In this document: piece by piece, positions 1 to 8,666 of the stretch
Layout: every line of letters begins with the position of its first letter
How positions within the stretch are numbered: position 1 is the stretch's first letter
Assembly (NCBI GenBank): GCA_900318275.1
Contig: ONJY01000001.1
Location: forward strand, 50,978-114,977
From: an uncultured Bacteroidales bacterium
GTDB lineage: Bacteria > Bacteroidota > Bacteroidia > Bacteroidales > P3
Reading direction: 5' to 3'
DNA length: 64,000 nucleotides
The notes under the pieces: generated by a model
The model's database searches: none
Seen by the model: only the letters and a program-made list of their open reading frames with translations
What the model was told of the DNA's origin: nothing
Program-made: the position numbers and the translations under genes

Positions 1-381
1 TGCCAGGGGGTGCGAATTGATGAGTCCCAGACCTCGCAGGGCAAAGGGGTACTTATCGGCGAAGGAGAGGGCCACGTAGCCGCCCATGGAGTGGCCCACC
101 ATGACGCACTGGTCGACACCTGCCTCGTTGAGTACAGATTTCACAATCTTGGCCATGAAGTCCATGGTATGAACATCGCAGAAGTTCTCCGTGAGGCCAT
201 GCCCGGGAAGGTCGATGGTTATGACACGGAAATCATTCATGTAGCTGAGCACATAGGAACTCCACACATCGAGGTTTTGCAGAAAACCGTGCAGCAGCAC
301 GAGTGTGTGCGTGTTCTCGCGACCTTCGTCACGATAGTGTACGGTGCGTCCGTCGATGGTGATTGTGCGGTGTTGTTCCAT
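1..381 (-). CDS. Alpha/beta hydrolase (partial, C-terminus outside window)
   Basis: The first 127 codons of a minus-strand gene that runs off the left edge. The translation begins MEQHRTITIDGRTVHY and contains the oxyanion-hole HGF motif near residue 37, a DLPGHG turn near residue 62 and the nucleophile elbow GHSMGG near residue 98, so the catalytic serine is present. These are the marks of the alpha/beta hydrolase fold; the acid and histidine of the triad lie beyond the window. The substrate cannot be told from this part. No signal peptide is seen, so it is probably cytoplasmic. A TAATTTTG -7 element lies just upstream, and the neighbour at 487-3246 has its own terminator, so the gene is probably transcribed alone. 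Confidence 0.88.
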   Translation of the reverse strand, partial: MEQHRTITIDGRTVHYRDEGRENTHTLVLLHGFLQNLDVWSSYVLSYMNDFRVITIDLPGHGLTENFCDVHTMDFMAKIVKSVLNEAGVDQCVMVGHSMGGYVALSFADKYPFALRGLGLINSHPLA

Positions 382-408
382 GTCCTGCAGGTGTTACTAT
401 TTCGACGG

Positions 409-416
409 CAAAATTA
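409..416 (-). promoter_or_regulatory. -7 promoter element of the alpha/beta hydrolase gene
   Basis: TAATTTTG on the minus strand matches the Bacteroidota TAnnTTTG element and ends 28 bases before the start codon at 381. Only the -7 box is clear. Confidence 0.5.
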
Positions 417-428
417 CCACCTTTTTTA

Positions 429-466
429 AAAACAAAAGCTGCGGACTTCAAAAAGAAATCCGCAGC
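429..466 (-). terminator. Rho-independent terminator after the OmpA/PD40 gene
   Basis: An 8-bp perfect stem GCTGCGGA/TCCGCAGC with a 13-base loop is followed on the minus strand by TTTTGTTTTT. It lies 20 bases past the stop of the gene at 487-3246 and so closes the glycosyltransferase/secreted protein/OmpA operon. Confidence 0.75.
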
Positions 467-486
467 CCATTGTTAATATCTCATTT

Positions 487-3246
487 TTACTTCTCGCGGA
501 AACGCACAGCGACGCCCGGGACCGAATGTTTCTTAGTGTTGACATTGCCGTAGGCGGATATGGTCACCGCCGACTCATCGGCGCCGGAAAGGACAAGAAA
601 CTCGCGTATGGCGCGGCCTCGCTCGAGAGAGAGGTTGTAGCTCAGCGCATCGTCGTTGCCTTCAACGTTGATAACCAGCTCCACGGTGCACGAGGCGTTC
701 TGCTGCATGAAGTTGGCGAGTTGCTCAAGCTGGAACTCAGCCACAGGTAGCAGTTTGGACGATGACTTCTCGAAGTCCACGGCCGGCAGCGGAAGCGGCT
801 TGTCCATGGAGACTAGTACCGGGAAAGTGTAGCCCTTAAGCCTCTGACGCGTCTTGGCGTTGGGTTCTATAATGACCGCCGGCACGAAATACATGCCCGC
901 ATCGCCGAGCACGGCATAACGCTTGTCCTTGTGGATGGCCAGGTCAACGCTGTTGGCGCCGCCGGAGTACTCGACCACCTGGGTGATAGCCTGCTGCGTC
1001 AGGTCGGCCACACGCACACGGAAAAGGAAGTCCTCCATGCCGAGAATGTCGAGGGAATAGTTCCTGTATGAATTGGAGGCGTCATGGGATGTTGGAAACG
1101 AGTAGGCAGCATAGCGCCCCAGATTGTAGTTGGAGGTAACAATCAGGGTCTTCTCATCGGCGCCGAACGATATGCTGGCCTCCTTGAAGCCGGTGTTTAT
1201 ATCCTTGCCCAGGTTGCGCGGCTTGCTCCACGACGTCCAGTCCTCGACGTTGGAACGAGTGCATATATAGACATCGCCATAGCCAAGACCGCCGCGACCG
1301 TCGGTGACGAAGTATAGAGTCTTGAGGTTGCGGCTGAGTATGGGCGAACGCTCGCTATACGGTGTATTGACTTCAGAGCCGAGGTTGATAGCAGCGCCCC
1401 AACCGTTCTGGGTGTAAGGTATGAAATAGATGTCGGAAGCAAGGGCCGTGTCACCATGGAACAGGCTGCCGGAAGGCTGGAGGTTCTGTCCGCCGGGACG
1501 GTCCGAAGCCAGTAGCAGTCCACTACCGTCAGGCATCATATAGGCATCAGTCTCAATATAATCGGTGTTGACAGGATATGGCGGGATATCGGCCACACGC
1601 CACTGGTCACCTTCCTTCTCGGCAATCCAGATGTCGCCGGCACTGCCCAGAAGCATTCGCGTACCGTTGGCATAGAAGCCGTAAATGGTCAGACCGTCGT
1701 TGTCGCTGTTGACGAACTTGACATCGCCTGCCGGCTGCCATACTCCGTTTTTCTTCACGGCGTAGCAGATACGGCGTGTGGAGCCCACACGCGTGTAGTA
1801 CAACTTGTCTTCAGCCTGGTTGTAGCAGGGGCTCTGTATATTATAGGTGGCGGTAAGAACCGGCGACAACTTGCGGCCCGACGACGGTGTCGTCAGGACA
1901 GTCTTCAGCTCCTTGTATTCTTCGGTGCCGACATTGTCAAAACAGAGCTCGAACTGACGCACTCTCTCAAGGGCAGCGCCGTAGTTGTGCATGACGAGCT
2001 GAGACTGTATCATACGCTGCAGAGGCACGATGGCTATGCGCTTGCCCGTCATGTGTCTTACATAGCCGGCATACTTGCCATAGTCCACCTCGATGAAGTC
2101 TTCCATAAGGTTCACTCTGTCTATACGCCTGGCACGCTCCACATCCTCTTCCAGGGCGCGCTGGTGCGGGTAATCGGGGTTCTCCTTGCGGAATTTCTCA
2201 ATAGGCGACATGTTACCCTCCTCGGCATGCCATGCATAGTACCTGTTATACACGTCGTTGTAGTAAGGGTCGAGCTTGAAGCGCGAGAGGTATAGGCGTG
2301 CGGCCTCAATGTCATGCTTGTCGTAGACGAGACAGCGCAGCCGCAGCAATGCGCTGTCGGCTAGAGCATTGTCGGCGTTGGAATCGACGAAGTCGGCATA
2401 TTCGCGAGCTGTATGCAGGGCAGAGTACTTAACCTCCAGCAATGTAGCAAGCTTCTCACGCGCCTGCAAATGCTCATCACTCGACGGGTACTTGCGCAGG
2501 AATTCGTTATATGCCTTGATTGTGTTGCGACGGCTTGCATTGGCATAGGCTATGCGACTCTTCTGCTTCTCAGCCGCACGCTGCACGGAGGGGCTCAGCT
2601 CGTAGGCCGCAGCGATAGTGTCGGCCTGAGCCTCGGTCGTCACACCCTCGAAGAGGCCGGGAGCGAAGCGCGAAAGCCTCTCCTCCATCTGCTCAGCCTC
2701 GCGAGTGCCGGGGTAGATGTCTATGAAATGGTAGAACGACTCCGCCGTGCCTTTGCGCAGATCCTCGTCATACACCTGGTTGATGCGGCGCTGACGCAGC
2801 AAGCGCACCAATTCTATGTCGATGCCAAACGCGTCGAGGTAGGTATCGAGCTCGACACGAGACATATCTGTACGCACCTCAAGGGTGTTGTAAGCCGCGT
2901 CGACAATAGACTGTTTGGCTTGGCGAATAGTCGTCAACGTGATATTCTTGCGGGCCAGACGCGTCAACTCACCCAGCTTGTCGTTCTCCAACAGCTTGAT
3001 GTGTTCCTTCTCGGCACGCTGCATGTACTTCATGGCCATCGGCAGGTTGCGCATAGGATGCGAGTTGTCGAAGTAGAACATCGACATATTAAACAGGTTC
3101 TCCACGTTGTCGGGCTCTTTGGCATACGCTTTGTTGAGCCGTGTGAAGCGGTCCTGATAGTCGCCCTTCAGTTCGTCGGGCAAAGCCTGGGCCAGCACGG
3201 AAGCTGTCAGCATGCAGGCCATCAATGTCGTCAGCAGTTTCTTCAT
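487..3246 (-). CDS. OmpA-family envelope protein with PD40 beta-propeller
   Basis: A 919-residue exported protein. Residues 1-20 form a signal peptide (MKKLLTTLMACMLTASVLAQ). A long, charged, helical part with TPR-like character follows to about residue 430. From about 465 to 720 there are WD40-like PD40 blades, including LLLASDRPGG and FVTDGRGGLGYGDVY. The last 105 residues are an OmpA/MotB-type peptidoglycan-binding domain with the typical YNLSLERGRAIREFL helix. The TPR, PD40, OmpA order is common in Bacteroidota envelope proteins, some tied to the type IX secretion/gliding apparatus (PorE-like). A carboxypeptidase-like domain found in PorE is not obvious here, so a direct PorE call is not made. 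It is the last gene of a three-gene operon and starts 7 bases after its neighbour. Confidence 0.85.
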   Translation of the reverse strand: MKKLLTTLMACMLTASVLAQALPDELKGDYQDRFTRLNKAYAKEPDNVENLFNMSMFYFDNSHPMRNLPMAMKYMQRAEKEHIKLLENDKLGELTRLARKNITLTTIRQAKQSIVDAAYNTLEVRTDMSRVELDTYLDAFGIDIELVRLLRQRRINQVYDEDLRKGTAESFYHFIDIYPGTREAEQMEERLSRFAPGLFEGVTTEAQADTIAAAYELSPSVQRAAEKQKSRIAYANASRRNTIKAYNEFLRKYPSSDEHLQAREKLATLLEVKYSALHTAREYADFVDSNADNALADSALLRLRCLVYDKHDIEAARLYLSRFKLDPYYNDVYNRYYAWHAEEGNMSPIEKFRKENPDYPHQRALEEDVERARRIDRVNLMEDFIEVDYGKYAGYVRHMTGKRIAIVPLQRMIQSQLVMHNYGAALERVRQFELCFDNVGTEEYKELKTVLTTPSSGRKLSPVLTATYNIQSPCYNQAEDKLYYTRVGSTRRICYAVKKNGVWQPAGDVKFVNSDNDGLTIYGFYANGTRMLLGSAGDIWIAEKEGDQWRVADIPPYPVNTDYIETDAYMMPDGSGLLLASDRPGGQNLQPSGSLFHGDTALASDIYFIPYTQNGWGAAINLGSEVNTPYSERSPILSRNLKTLYFVTDGRGGLGYGDVYICTRSNVEDWTSWSKPRNLGKDINTGFKEASISFGADEKTLIVTSNYNLGRYAAYSFPTSHDASNSYRNYSLDILGMEDFLFRVRVADLTQQAITQVVEYSGGANSVDLAIHKDKRYAVLGDAGMYFVPAVIIEPNAKTRQRLKGYTFPVLVSMDKPLPLPAVDFEKSSSKLLPVAEFQLEQLANFMQQNASCTVELVINVEGNDDALSYNLSLERGRAIREFLVLSGADESAVTISAYGNVNTKKHSVPGVAVRFREK

Positions 3247-3253
3247 CGTTATG

Positions 3254-3778
3254 CTATTTTAGCGTTCCCAGAATATCTCTGAACTCAAATTCCATTTCCT
3301 CGAAGGTGTCCTTGGTCGTCTCCAGACGGAACTCTACGGCGGTACCGCGGTCCTTGAAATAAGTCATCAGGAACTGATAGTCCTTCTGGCTTACCGGATT
3401 GGTGTAGGCTCCCACATAGCCTATGCCGCCACTCTTCGGCAGCCCGGGGCCATGGGTGTATTCATCCACCGACTGAAAGGGCTGGAGCAGGTAACGGTCG
3501 TAGGCCAGCTCGTACACGTCGCCGTCATAACCCTCGTTGACATAAATGCGGAGGCAAGGCAACACGGTATCGCCTTCCATATCCACCAACGTGCGCCCCA
3601 CGTAGTAATAGAGGTACACGTCGGCCCCGTCGTCGAGCTTAAAGGTGCGCAGGTAGCGCCAGTCGTCGCTGTTGAGGCGGAAGGATACACGCGTCCCAGG
3701 TATGTTAACCTGCGCCGCCGCCGTGCCCGCCAAGGCCAACAGCATTGCCAACATCAGTGTTTTGGCGATTCTATTCAT
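3254..3778 (-). CDS. Small secreted protein of unknown function
   Basis: 174 residues with a clear signal peptide (MNRIAKTLMLAMLLALAGTAAA, cleavage near AAAQ). The mature part is rich in aromatic residues and beta-prone stretches such as DVYLYYYVGRTLVDMEG and YQFLMTYFKDRGTAVEFRLE. I do not recognise a family. The start codon overlaps the stop of the upstream glycosyltransferase by four bases (ATGA), and the OmpA protein follows after 7 bases, so the three are probably co-translated. A role in the periplasm or outer envelope is likely from the context, but nothing more specific can be supported. Confidence 0.75.
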   Translation of the reverse strand: MNRIAKTLMLAMLLALAGTAAAQVNIPGTRVSFRLNSDDWRYLRTFKLDDGADVYLYYYVGRTLVDMEGDTVLPCLRIYVNEGYDGDVYELAYDRYLLQPFQSVDEYTHGPGLPKSGGIGYVGAYTNPVSQKDYQFLMTYFKDRGTAVEFRLETTKDTFEEMEFEFRDILGTLK

Positions 3779-4971
3779 CGTGTTTCTATTTTGTCGTAAA
3801 ACTGTAGCAATTGTGCAGTGAGCCGTTTCACATCATAGTGCTCCGCCACGAGCCTTGCAGCGGCCTCGCCCACGCTGTGGCAGTATTCCTGGTCGTCCAC
3901 CAGCCGCTTGATTTGAGCGGCGAACTGCGCGGGTGTATCGGCCACCAGCAGGTTCTCACCCTCGGTGTAATCTATGCCCTGAGCACCCACAGTGGTGGTA
4001 ACCACGGCCTTGCCTGCCGCCATTGCCTCTATTATCTTGACCCTGATACCGCTGCCGCTGAGCAGGGGCACCACATTGATCTGTTTGCCAGCTATGAAAT
4101 AGCCTGCATCCGGCACCTCGCCGACCACCGTCACGCCGTCCATGGGTGTGTCCATCCACTTCTGCGGCATCTTGCGTCCTGCCAGATACAGGTGCGCCTG
4201 CGGCACCTCGCGGTGCACCACCGGCCACACCTCGTCGAGCAACCACTCAATGCTCTCGCGGTTGGGCATCCAGTCCATAGCCCCTATGTGGAACAACGAA
4301 GCGGGTTCCACATCCACGTTGGCCGCATCGTCGGGCTCCACGCCAAAGGGTATCGACGTCAACGGGCGGCGGCAACCGTGCTGACGGAAGTAGTCGGCAT
4401 CGCCCTTGGTGATGCACACCACGCCGTCGTAGTCGTTTACATGCTCCAGCTCATAGGCCCTCAGTGCCAAAGCCAGATGCTTAAGATACCACCGCTTAAA
4501 GCCACGGGGCGTACTTGCCGCCACGCGCTGCCAGATGACATGCTCCACATTGTGCGACCGCAGCACCACCTTGGCATCGGAAAGACTGCGGATAAGCGGC
4601 ACATAGGGCGTCATGAAGAGGCTCTCAAGATGCACCACGTCAAACGTCTCCTGCTCCAGTATGGCGCGCAGCCTGGCGGCGAAAGCCTCGCTGCGGAAGC
4701 GCTTGACATGGTACGACTCGCCGCAGAGCATGGACACCGCCGCTGCCAGAGGCTTGACGGAAAGGTCCACATACTGCGACTCGAAGCCTGTCTGTCGCAG
4801 GTATTCCTCGCCCATCTTGGCGCGGTCGGCAGGGTGTTTGTCACTCTCCATCGCCAGCACCTTGACCTCGCAGCCTTCGCGCAACAGACCTTGCGTGATG
4901 CTGTTCATGGCCATGGTGCCACCGTCAACGGTGGGTAACGGCGGTTTGATGCAGAGCTGCAGTACTTTCAT
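3775..4971 (-). CDS. Glycosyltransferase family 4
   Basis: 398 residues, the usual length of a GT-B fold glycosyltransferase. The N-terminal Rossmann half shows a glycine turn (VDGGTMAMNSI) and DVVHLESLFM. The C-terminal half has FGVEPDD, FHIGAMDWMPNRESIEWLLD and the conserved donor-binding stretch LLSGSGIRVKIIEAMAAGKAVV, with the retaining-family glutamates. The expected reaction is transfer of a sugar from a nucleotide donor in the cytoplasm, for polysaccharide or glycolipid synthesis; the sugar cannot be inferred. It heads an operon with a secreted protein and an OmpA protein, which suggests an envelope role. Confidence 0.9.
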   Translation of the reverse strand: MKVLQLCIKPPLPTVDGGTMAMNSITQGLLREGCEVKVLAMESDKHPADRAKMGEEYLRQTGFESQYVDLSVKPLAAAVSMLCGESYHVKRFRSEAFAARLRAILEQETFDVVHLESLFMTPYVPLIRSLSDAKVVLRSHNVEHVIWQRVAASTPRGFKRWYLKHLALALRAYELEHVNDYDGVVCITKGDADYFRQHGCRRPLTSIPFGVEPDDAANVDVEPASLFHIGAMDWMPNRESIEWLLDEVWPVVHREVPQAHLYLAGRKMPQKWMDTPMDGVTVVGEVPDAGYFIAGKQINVVPLLSGSGIRVKIIEAMAAGKAVVTTTVGAQGIDYTEGENLLVADTPAQFAAQIKRLVDDQEYCHSVGEAAARLVAEHYDVKRLTAQLLQFYDKIETR

Positions 4972-5012
4972 TTCCTTCGGTTAAGCATTACTCTCCCTTT
5001 CTGTCGCCAGCG

Positions 5013-5969
5013 TCATTCCTTAGGCAGGTTGCGGAAACCGGTGCCCAATATCTCGGAGCTGTCCATGATATTGACGAAGGCCTTGGGGTCAATGCGGTGC
5101 AGGTTGCTCTTCAGCTTCACCATGTCGGCACGCTCAAGGGTGACATATATCATCTTGCGCTCGTTGCCCTGGTAGAGGCCGCTGCCGGTGATGCAGGTGC
5201 CACCGCGCTTGAGGTCGTTGAGAATGTAGTCGCGCACAGCCTCCAGCTCATCTGTGACGATGAACATGGTCTTGTAACTCTTCATGCCGTCCACCACCAG
5301 GTCGATGACCTTGCCCTCGATGAAGATGATGATGATGGAGTAGATAGGCAGACGTATGTCGCCGAAAGCCACGAGGGTGCTCAGCGTGATGATACCGTCG
5401 ACAATCATCACCAGAGTGCCGAGGCTTATCTTGGTGTACTTGTGCAGTATCATGCTGATAATGTCGCTGCCGCCACTGGTGGCGCCGCTGCGGAAAATCA
5501 TGCCTATGGCCACGCCGTAGATGAGGCCGGCCACGACGGTGTTGAGGAAATAGTCGGGCACGAACCAGCCGCCGCCATGCGGTATCTGCACCATGGAGAT
5601 ACCTTCTAGGGGGGCGTCCATGATCTTGCCGTCGAAGATGACGGGATTGTAGCCCCATGAGCTCTCAAGGATGAAGGTGAAGAGGAAGATAAGCGCTGTG
5701 GATATGATGGTCTTCAAGCCGAACTTCGGACCCAGAATCCATGTGCCGATGAGCAGCAGCGGCACATCCATGCAGATGGCGTAGAGGGAGATTTTCCATG
5801 GCCACAGGGTGTTGAACACGTTACTCAAACCGTATGTGCCGCCAGGGGCCATGAGATAGGGGTTGACGAACATCACGTCGCCAACGGCGAACAGGGCGCT
5901 GCCGCCTATGAGCAGCATGTAGGCCCACACTTCTTTTTTCCAGTCTTTCTTTTGAGCAGTATTTGTCAT
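5013..5969 (-). CDS. YitT family membrane protein (DUF161 plus DUF2179)
   Basis: 318 residues from the ATG at 5969; the longer reading begins with a TTG two codons earlier. Five or six hydrophobic segments fill residues 20-215, with the family glycine-rich pieces NPYLMAPGGTYGLSN and IFRSGATSGGSDIISMI. A soluble DUF2179 domain occupies about residues 225-305 (TDELEAVRDYILNDLKRG, GNERKMIYVTLE). This is the architecture of the YitT/YvjA family, whose transport or signalling role is not established. A promoter with TATCTTTG lies 54 bases upstream. The gene is separated from the glycosyltransferase by 41 bases and could read through into it. Confidence 0.9.
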   Translation of the reverse strand: MTNTAQKKDWKKEVWAYMLLIGGSALFAVGDVMFVNPYLMAPGGTYGLSNVFNTLWPWKISLYAICMDVPLLLIGTWILGPKFGLKTIISTALIFLFTFILESSWGYNPVIFDGKIMDAPLEGISMVQIPHGGGWFVPDYFLNTVVAGLIYGVAIGMIFRSGATSGGSDIISMILHKYTKISLGTLVMIVDGIITLSTLVAFGDIRLPIYSIIIIFIEGKVIDLVVDGMKSYKTMFIVTDELEAVRDYILNDLKRGGTCITGSGLYQGNERKMIYVTLERADMVKLKSNLHRIDPKAFVNIMDSSEILGTGFRNLPKE

Positions 5970-6022
5970 AAACAATTATTTATTAATACATAAAGCGTCC
6001 TGTCGGCCATAGGACAGGAATG

Positions 6023-6052
6023 CAAAGATACGAAGATTTAACAATATAGCAA
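6023..6052 (-). promoter_or_regulatory. Promoter of the YitT gene
   Basis: On the minus strand TTG (6052-6050), 19 bases, then TATCTTTG (6030-6023). This fits the Bacteroidota -33/-7 pattern. It sits between the tRNA-Gly gene and the YitT start. Confidence 0.6.
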
Positions 6053-6099
6053 TAATAAAAGCAAAAAAAGAGGGCGCCGAAACGTCCTCTTGAGCCCTG

Positions 6100-6172
6100 A
6101 GCGATAGACGGGGGTCGAACCCGCGACCTGCGGCTTGGGAAGCCGCCGCTCTGCCAACTGAGCTACTATCGC
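6100..6172 (-). tRNA. tRNA-Gly (anticodon CCC)
   Basis: A 73-base cloverleaf on the minus strand, beginning GCGATAG and ending CTATCGC plus discriminator T. The acceptor stem is 7 bp, the D arm is GCTC/GAGC, the anticodon stem GCGGC/GCCGC encloses TTCCCAA giving anticodon CCC, and the T arm carries TTCGACC. The 3' CCA is not encoded. The anticodon reads GGG glycine codons. Confidence 0.95.
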
Positions 6173-6242
6173 ATTGCCGTCCTTCACAAATTCCCATAAA
6201 AACAGGGCGACTGTAACGTAATTACCTAATCAAATGACACCA

Positions 6243-6264
6243 CAAAAACGGCGCCCTGCCGTGT
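6243..6264 (-). terminator. Probable terminator of purM
   Basis: On the minus strand ACGGC, five bases, GCCGT, then TTTTG, beginning about 35 bases past the purM stop. The stem is short, so the call is moderate. Confidence 0.5.
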
Positions 6265-6298
6265 TTATTGTGCCACCGACTGATTTTTTTCTTCGTTT

Positions 6299-7465
6299 TT
6301 ATGCAAAATACTCGAACACACCGTTCTCGCTCTTCACCGTCACCTGGGCCTTGGGAGCCTCCTCGACGCGGCCTATCACCTGGGCGTCAACGCCGAAGCT
6401 GCAGCTGATGTCGATGATGCCGCGGGCCGTGGCCTCGTCGGTGTAGAGCTCCATGCGGTGGCCCATATTGAACACCTTGTACATCTCCTGCCAGTCGGTC
6501 TGGCTCTCGTCGTGTATCATCTTGAACAGTGGCGGCACTGGGAAGAGGTTGTCCTTGACAACGTGGTTTTTGTCGATGAAGTGCAGCACCTTGGTCTGCG
6601 CACCGCCCGAGCAGTGCACCATACCGTCAATCTTGGGGCGGTATTCGTCGAGTACCTTGCGGATGATGGGAGCATAAGTCCTTGTGGGCGAGAGCACCAT
6701 ATGTCCGGCGTCGACACCGGGCACATCGGTGGGGTCGGTGAGCAGCTTGGTGCCGCAGAAGACCACACTGTCGGGCAGGTTGCGGTCGTAGCACATCGGG
6801 TACTTCTCGGCGTAGACATGCGAGAACACGTCGTGGCGTGCCGAGGTGAGACCGTTGGAGCCCATGCCGCCGTTGTAGGCGGTCTCGTACTTGGCCTGGC
6901 CGAAGCAGGCGAGGCCCACGATGACGTTGCCGGCCTTGATGCGGGCATTGTCCACCACGTCGGCGCGGCGCATGCGGGCCGTCACCGTGCTGTCCACGAT
7001 GATAGTGCGCACCAGGTCGCCCACGTCGGCAGTCTCGCCACCGGTGAGCACTATGTCGATACCCATGTCGCGCATCGTCTGACAGAACTCCTCGGTGCCG
7101 TTGATGACGGCCGAGATAACCTCGCCGGGCACCAGCTGTTTGTTGCGGCCGATGGTGGAACTGAGCAGGATGTGGTCGAGAGCGCCGACACACAGCAGGT
7201 CGTCGGTGTTCATCACGATGGCGTCCACAGCGATGCCTTTCCACACACTCAGGTCGCCCGTCTCGCGCCAGTACATGTAAGCGAGGCTCGACTTGGTGCC
7301 GGCGCCGTCGGCATGCATTATGTTGCAATAGTCGGCGTCACCCCCCAGCAGGTCGGGTATAATCTTGCAGAAAGCCTTGGGGAAGAGGCCCTTGTCGATA
7401 TTCTTGATGGCATTGTGCACATCCTCTTTCGTAGCGGAAACTCCGCGCTGGTTGTACTTATCCAT
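6299..7465 (-). CDS. purM: Phosphoribosylformylglycinamidine cyclo-ligase (AIR synthase)
   Basis: 388 residues starting MDKYNQRGVSA. PurM converts FGAM to aminoimidazole ribonucleotide with ATP, the fifth step of de novo purine synthesis in the cytoplasm. Family marks include HADGAGTKSSLAYM, the NTDDLLCVGA motif, LTGGETADVGDLV and GGMGSNGLTSARHD, and the C-terminal MVHCSGGAQTKVLHF. The reading frame is open 27 codons further upstream, but that extension crosses the promoter at 7517-7547 and encodes nothing conserved, so the ATG at 7465 is chosen. The gene stands alone between a terminator and the promoter, as often in Bacteroidota. Confidence 0.93.
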   Translation of the reverse strand: MDKYNQRGVSATKEDVHNAIKNIDKGLFPKAFCKIIPDLLGGDADYCNIMHADGAGTKSSLAYMYWRETGDLSVWKGIAVDAIVMNTDDLLCVGALDHILLSSTIGRNKQLVPGEVISAVINGTEEFCQTMRDMGIDIVLTGGETADVGDLVRTIIVDSTVTARMRRADVVDNARIKAGNVIVGLACFGQAKYETAYNGGMGSNGLTSARHDVFSHVYAEKYPMCYDRNLPDSVVFCGTKLLTDPTDVPGVDAGHMVLSPTRTYAPIIRKVLDEYRPKIDGMVHCSGGAQTKVLHFIDKNHVVKDNLFPVPPLFKMIHDESQTDWQEMYKVFNMGHRMELYTDEATARGIIDISCSFGVDAQVIGRVEEAPKAQVTVKSENGVFEYFA

Positions 7466-7516
7466 ATTACACGTTGATACGTTGATACACTGATGCGTCA
7501 GTACGCTTTGAGTGTG

Positions 7517-7547
7517 CAAAGATACAAACTTTTTGCATTCTGGCAAA
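7517..7547 (-). promoter_or_regulatory. Promoter of purM
   Basis: On the minus strand TTTG (7547-7544), 19 bases, TATCTTTG (7524-7517). This is a near-ideal Bacteroidota promoter. It decides the purM start by lying inside the longest open frame. Confidence 0.75.
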
Positions 7548-7595
7548 ATTTTCTTTCCACATTCCCCTCCTCCGGCACAGCTCCCCTACAGACCC

Positions 7596-7671
7596 GGTAC
7601 GGCAGTTCTTCAGTAGTATTTCAGTGTTTCACTGAATAACTACTGAAGAAGTATCGTTGAAATGCCGTACC
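7596..7671. repeat. Nested inverted repeat in the purM/GT5-like intergenic region
   Basis: An outer arm GGTACGGCA (7596-7604) pairs with TGCCGTACC (7663-7671). Inside it a 19-bp stem (7608-7626 with 7630-7648) is perfect except for one TA/AT dinucleotide swap and closes on a 3-base loop. The rest of the 356-base gap holds the two divergent promoters and a purine-rich stretch. No gene is seen; the short open frame across the hairpin has no protein-like features. Confidence 0.85.
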
Positions 7672-7785
7672 GACTCCGGTACAGAGAGGGGGGAAAACGG
7701 CAACGGCGAGAGCGGAAAACGGCCCCGGTGTGGGGGCGTGGAGGGGCGGCATGAAAATAAATTTCGCCATATCGAAATAATTTCG

Positions 7786-7793
7786 TAATTTTG
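7786..7793 (+). promoter_or_regulatory. -7 element of the GT5-like/DUF4270/maf operon
   Basis: TAATTTTG, 28 bases before the start at 7822, matches TAnnTTTG. No clear -33 box. Confidence 0.55.
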
Positions 7794-7821
7794 CATTTGG
7801 AATCAATATATACCAAGACTT

Positions 7822-8643
7822 ATGGCAAAAGGGAGAATACTGTATGTAAGTCAGGACATTACGCCTTTCTCAGAGGAGAGCGCCACCGCCACTCTGGGGC
7901 GTTACTTGCCGGCGAAAATACAGGAGATGGGTCGCGACATCAGGGTTTTCATGCCCAAATTCAGCAGCATCAGCGAGCGCAAGCACCAGCTGCACGAGGT
8001 GATACGCCTGAGCGGCATGAATATGATAGTGAACAACAGCGACCACCAGCTGCTGATAAAGGTGGGCTCCATCCCCACGGCACGCATGCAGGTCTATTTC
8101 ATCGACAACGAGGACTATTTCAGCCATCTGCCCCACCCTGCCGATGAAAAGGGCATGCTCGACGAGCTGAGCGACGAGCGCCTGCTCTTCTTCGGGCGCG
8201 GCGTGCTCGAGGCTGTGCGCAAGCTGGCCTGGCAACCTCACCTGATCAACTTCATGGGCTGGAGCTCGGCGATGATACCGTTCTACCTGCGCCGTATCAA
8301 CAAGGAGAATTCTTTCTTCAGCGGCACCAAGCTGGTCATCACGCTGATGGACGACAGCTTCAACGGCCATGTGGGTGGCGACCTGGAGCGCAAGATGAAG
8401 GCCGACAATGCTACGGCCAAGGACCTGCGCCTCTACGGCGACACCACATACCTCGGCCTGATGAAAGCCGCCATAACCTTCTCGCAGGGCGTCATCATCG
8501 GCTCGCCGAACGTCAACCCCGAGCTGGTGGCCTACGCTAAAGCCAACAAGCGCAATGTGCTCGACTTCATCGAGGACCGCGACGAGTTCTATGCACGCAC
8601 CAACAAATTCTACGACACCATAACGGGCAGGATAGAGAACTGA
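7822..8643 (+). CDS. Glycogen/starch synthase N-terminal-domain protein (GT5-like, probably not catalytic)
   Basis: 273 residues resembling only the N-terminal half of GT5 glycogen synthases (full length about 480). The first strand ILYVSQDITPFSEES aligns with the start of those enzymes, and IRVFMPKFSSI, MQVYFIDNEDYF and the later INFMGWSSAMIPFYLR also match. The ADP-glucose-binding KxGGL motif is missing: the corresponding segment reads ESATATLGRYL. The C-terminal nucleotide-binding half is absent. Short forms like this are common in Bacteroidales next to DUF4270 genes, so this is a family trait rather than a local truncation. The function is unknown. It leads an operon with the DUF4270 lipoprotein 23 bases downstream. 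Confidence 0.82.
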   Translation: MAKGRILYVSQDITPFSEESATATLGRYLPAKIQEMGRDIRVFMPKFSSISERKHQLHEVIRLSGMNMIVNNSDHQLLIKVGSIPTARMQVYFIDNEDYFSHLPHPADEKGMLDELSDERLLFFGRGVLEAVRKLAWQPHLINFMGWSSAMIPFYLRRINKENSFFSGTKLVITLMDDSFNGHVGGDLERKMKADNATAKDLRLYGDTTYLGLMKAAITFSQGVIIGSPNVNPELVAYAKANKRNVLDFIEDRDEFYARTNKFYDTITGRIEN

Positions 8644-8666
8644 CCCGCGCAACAGACTGACAGCAG

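Noticed and set aside
7621-7806. 61-codon minus-strand open frame
   Set aside because: It covers the nested hairpin and the promoter of the plus-strand operon and has no protein-like pattern.
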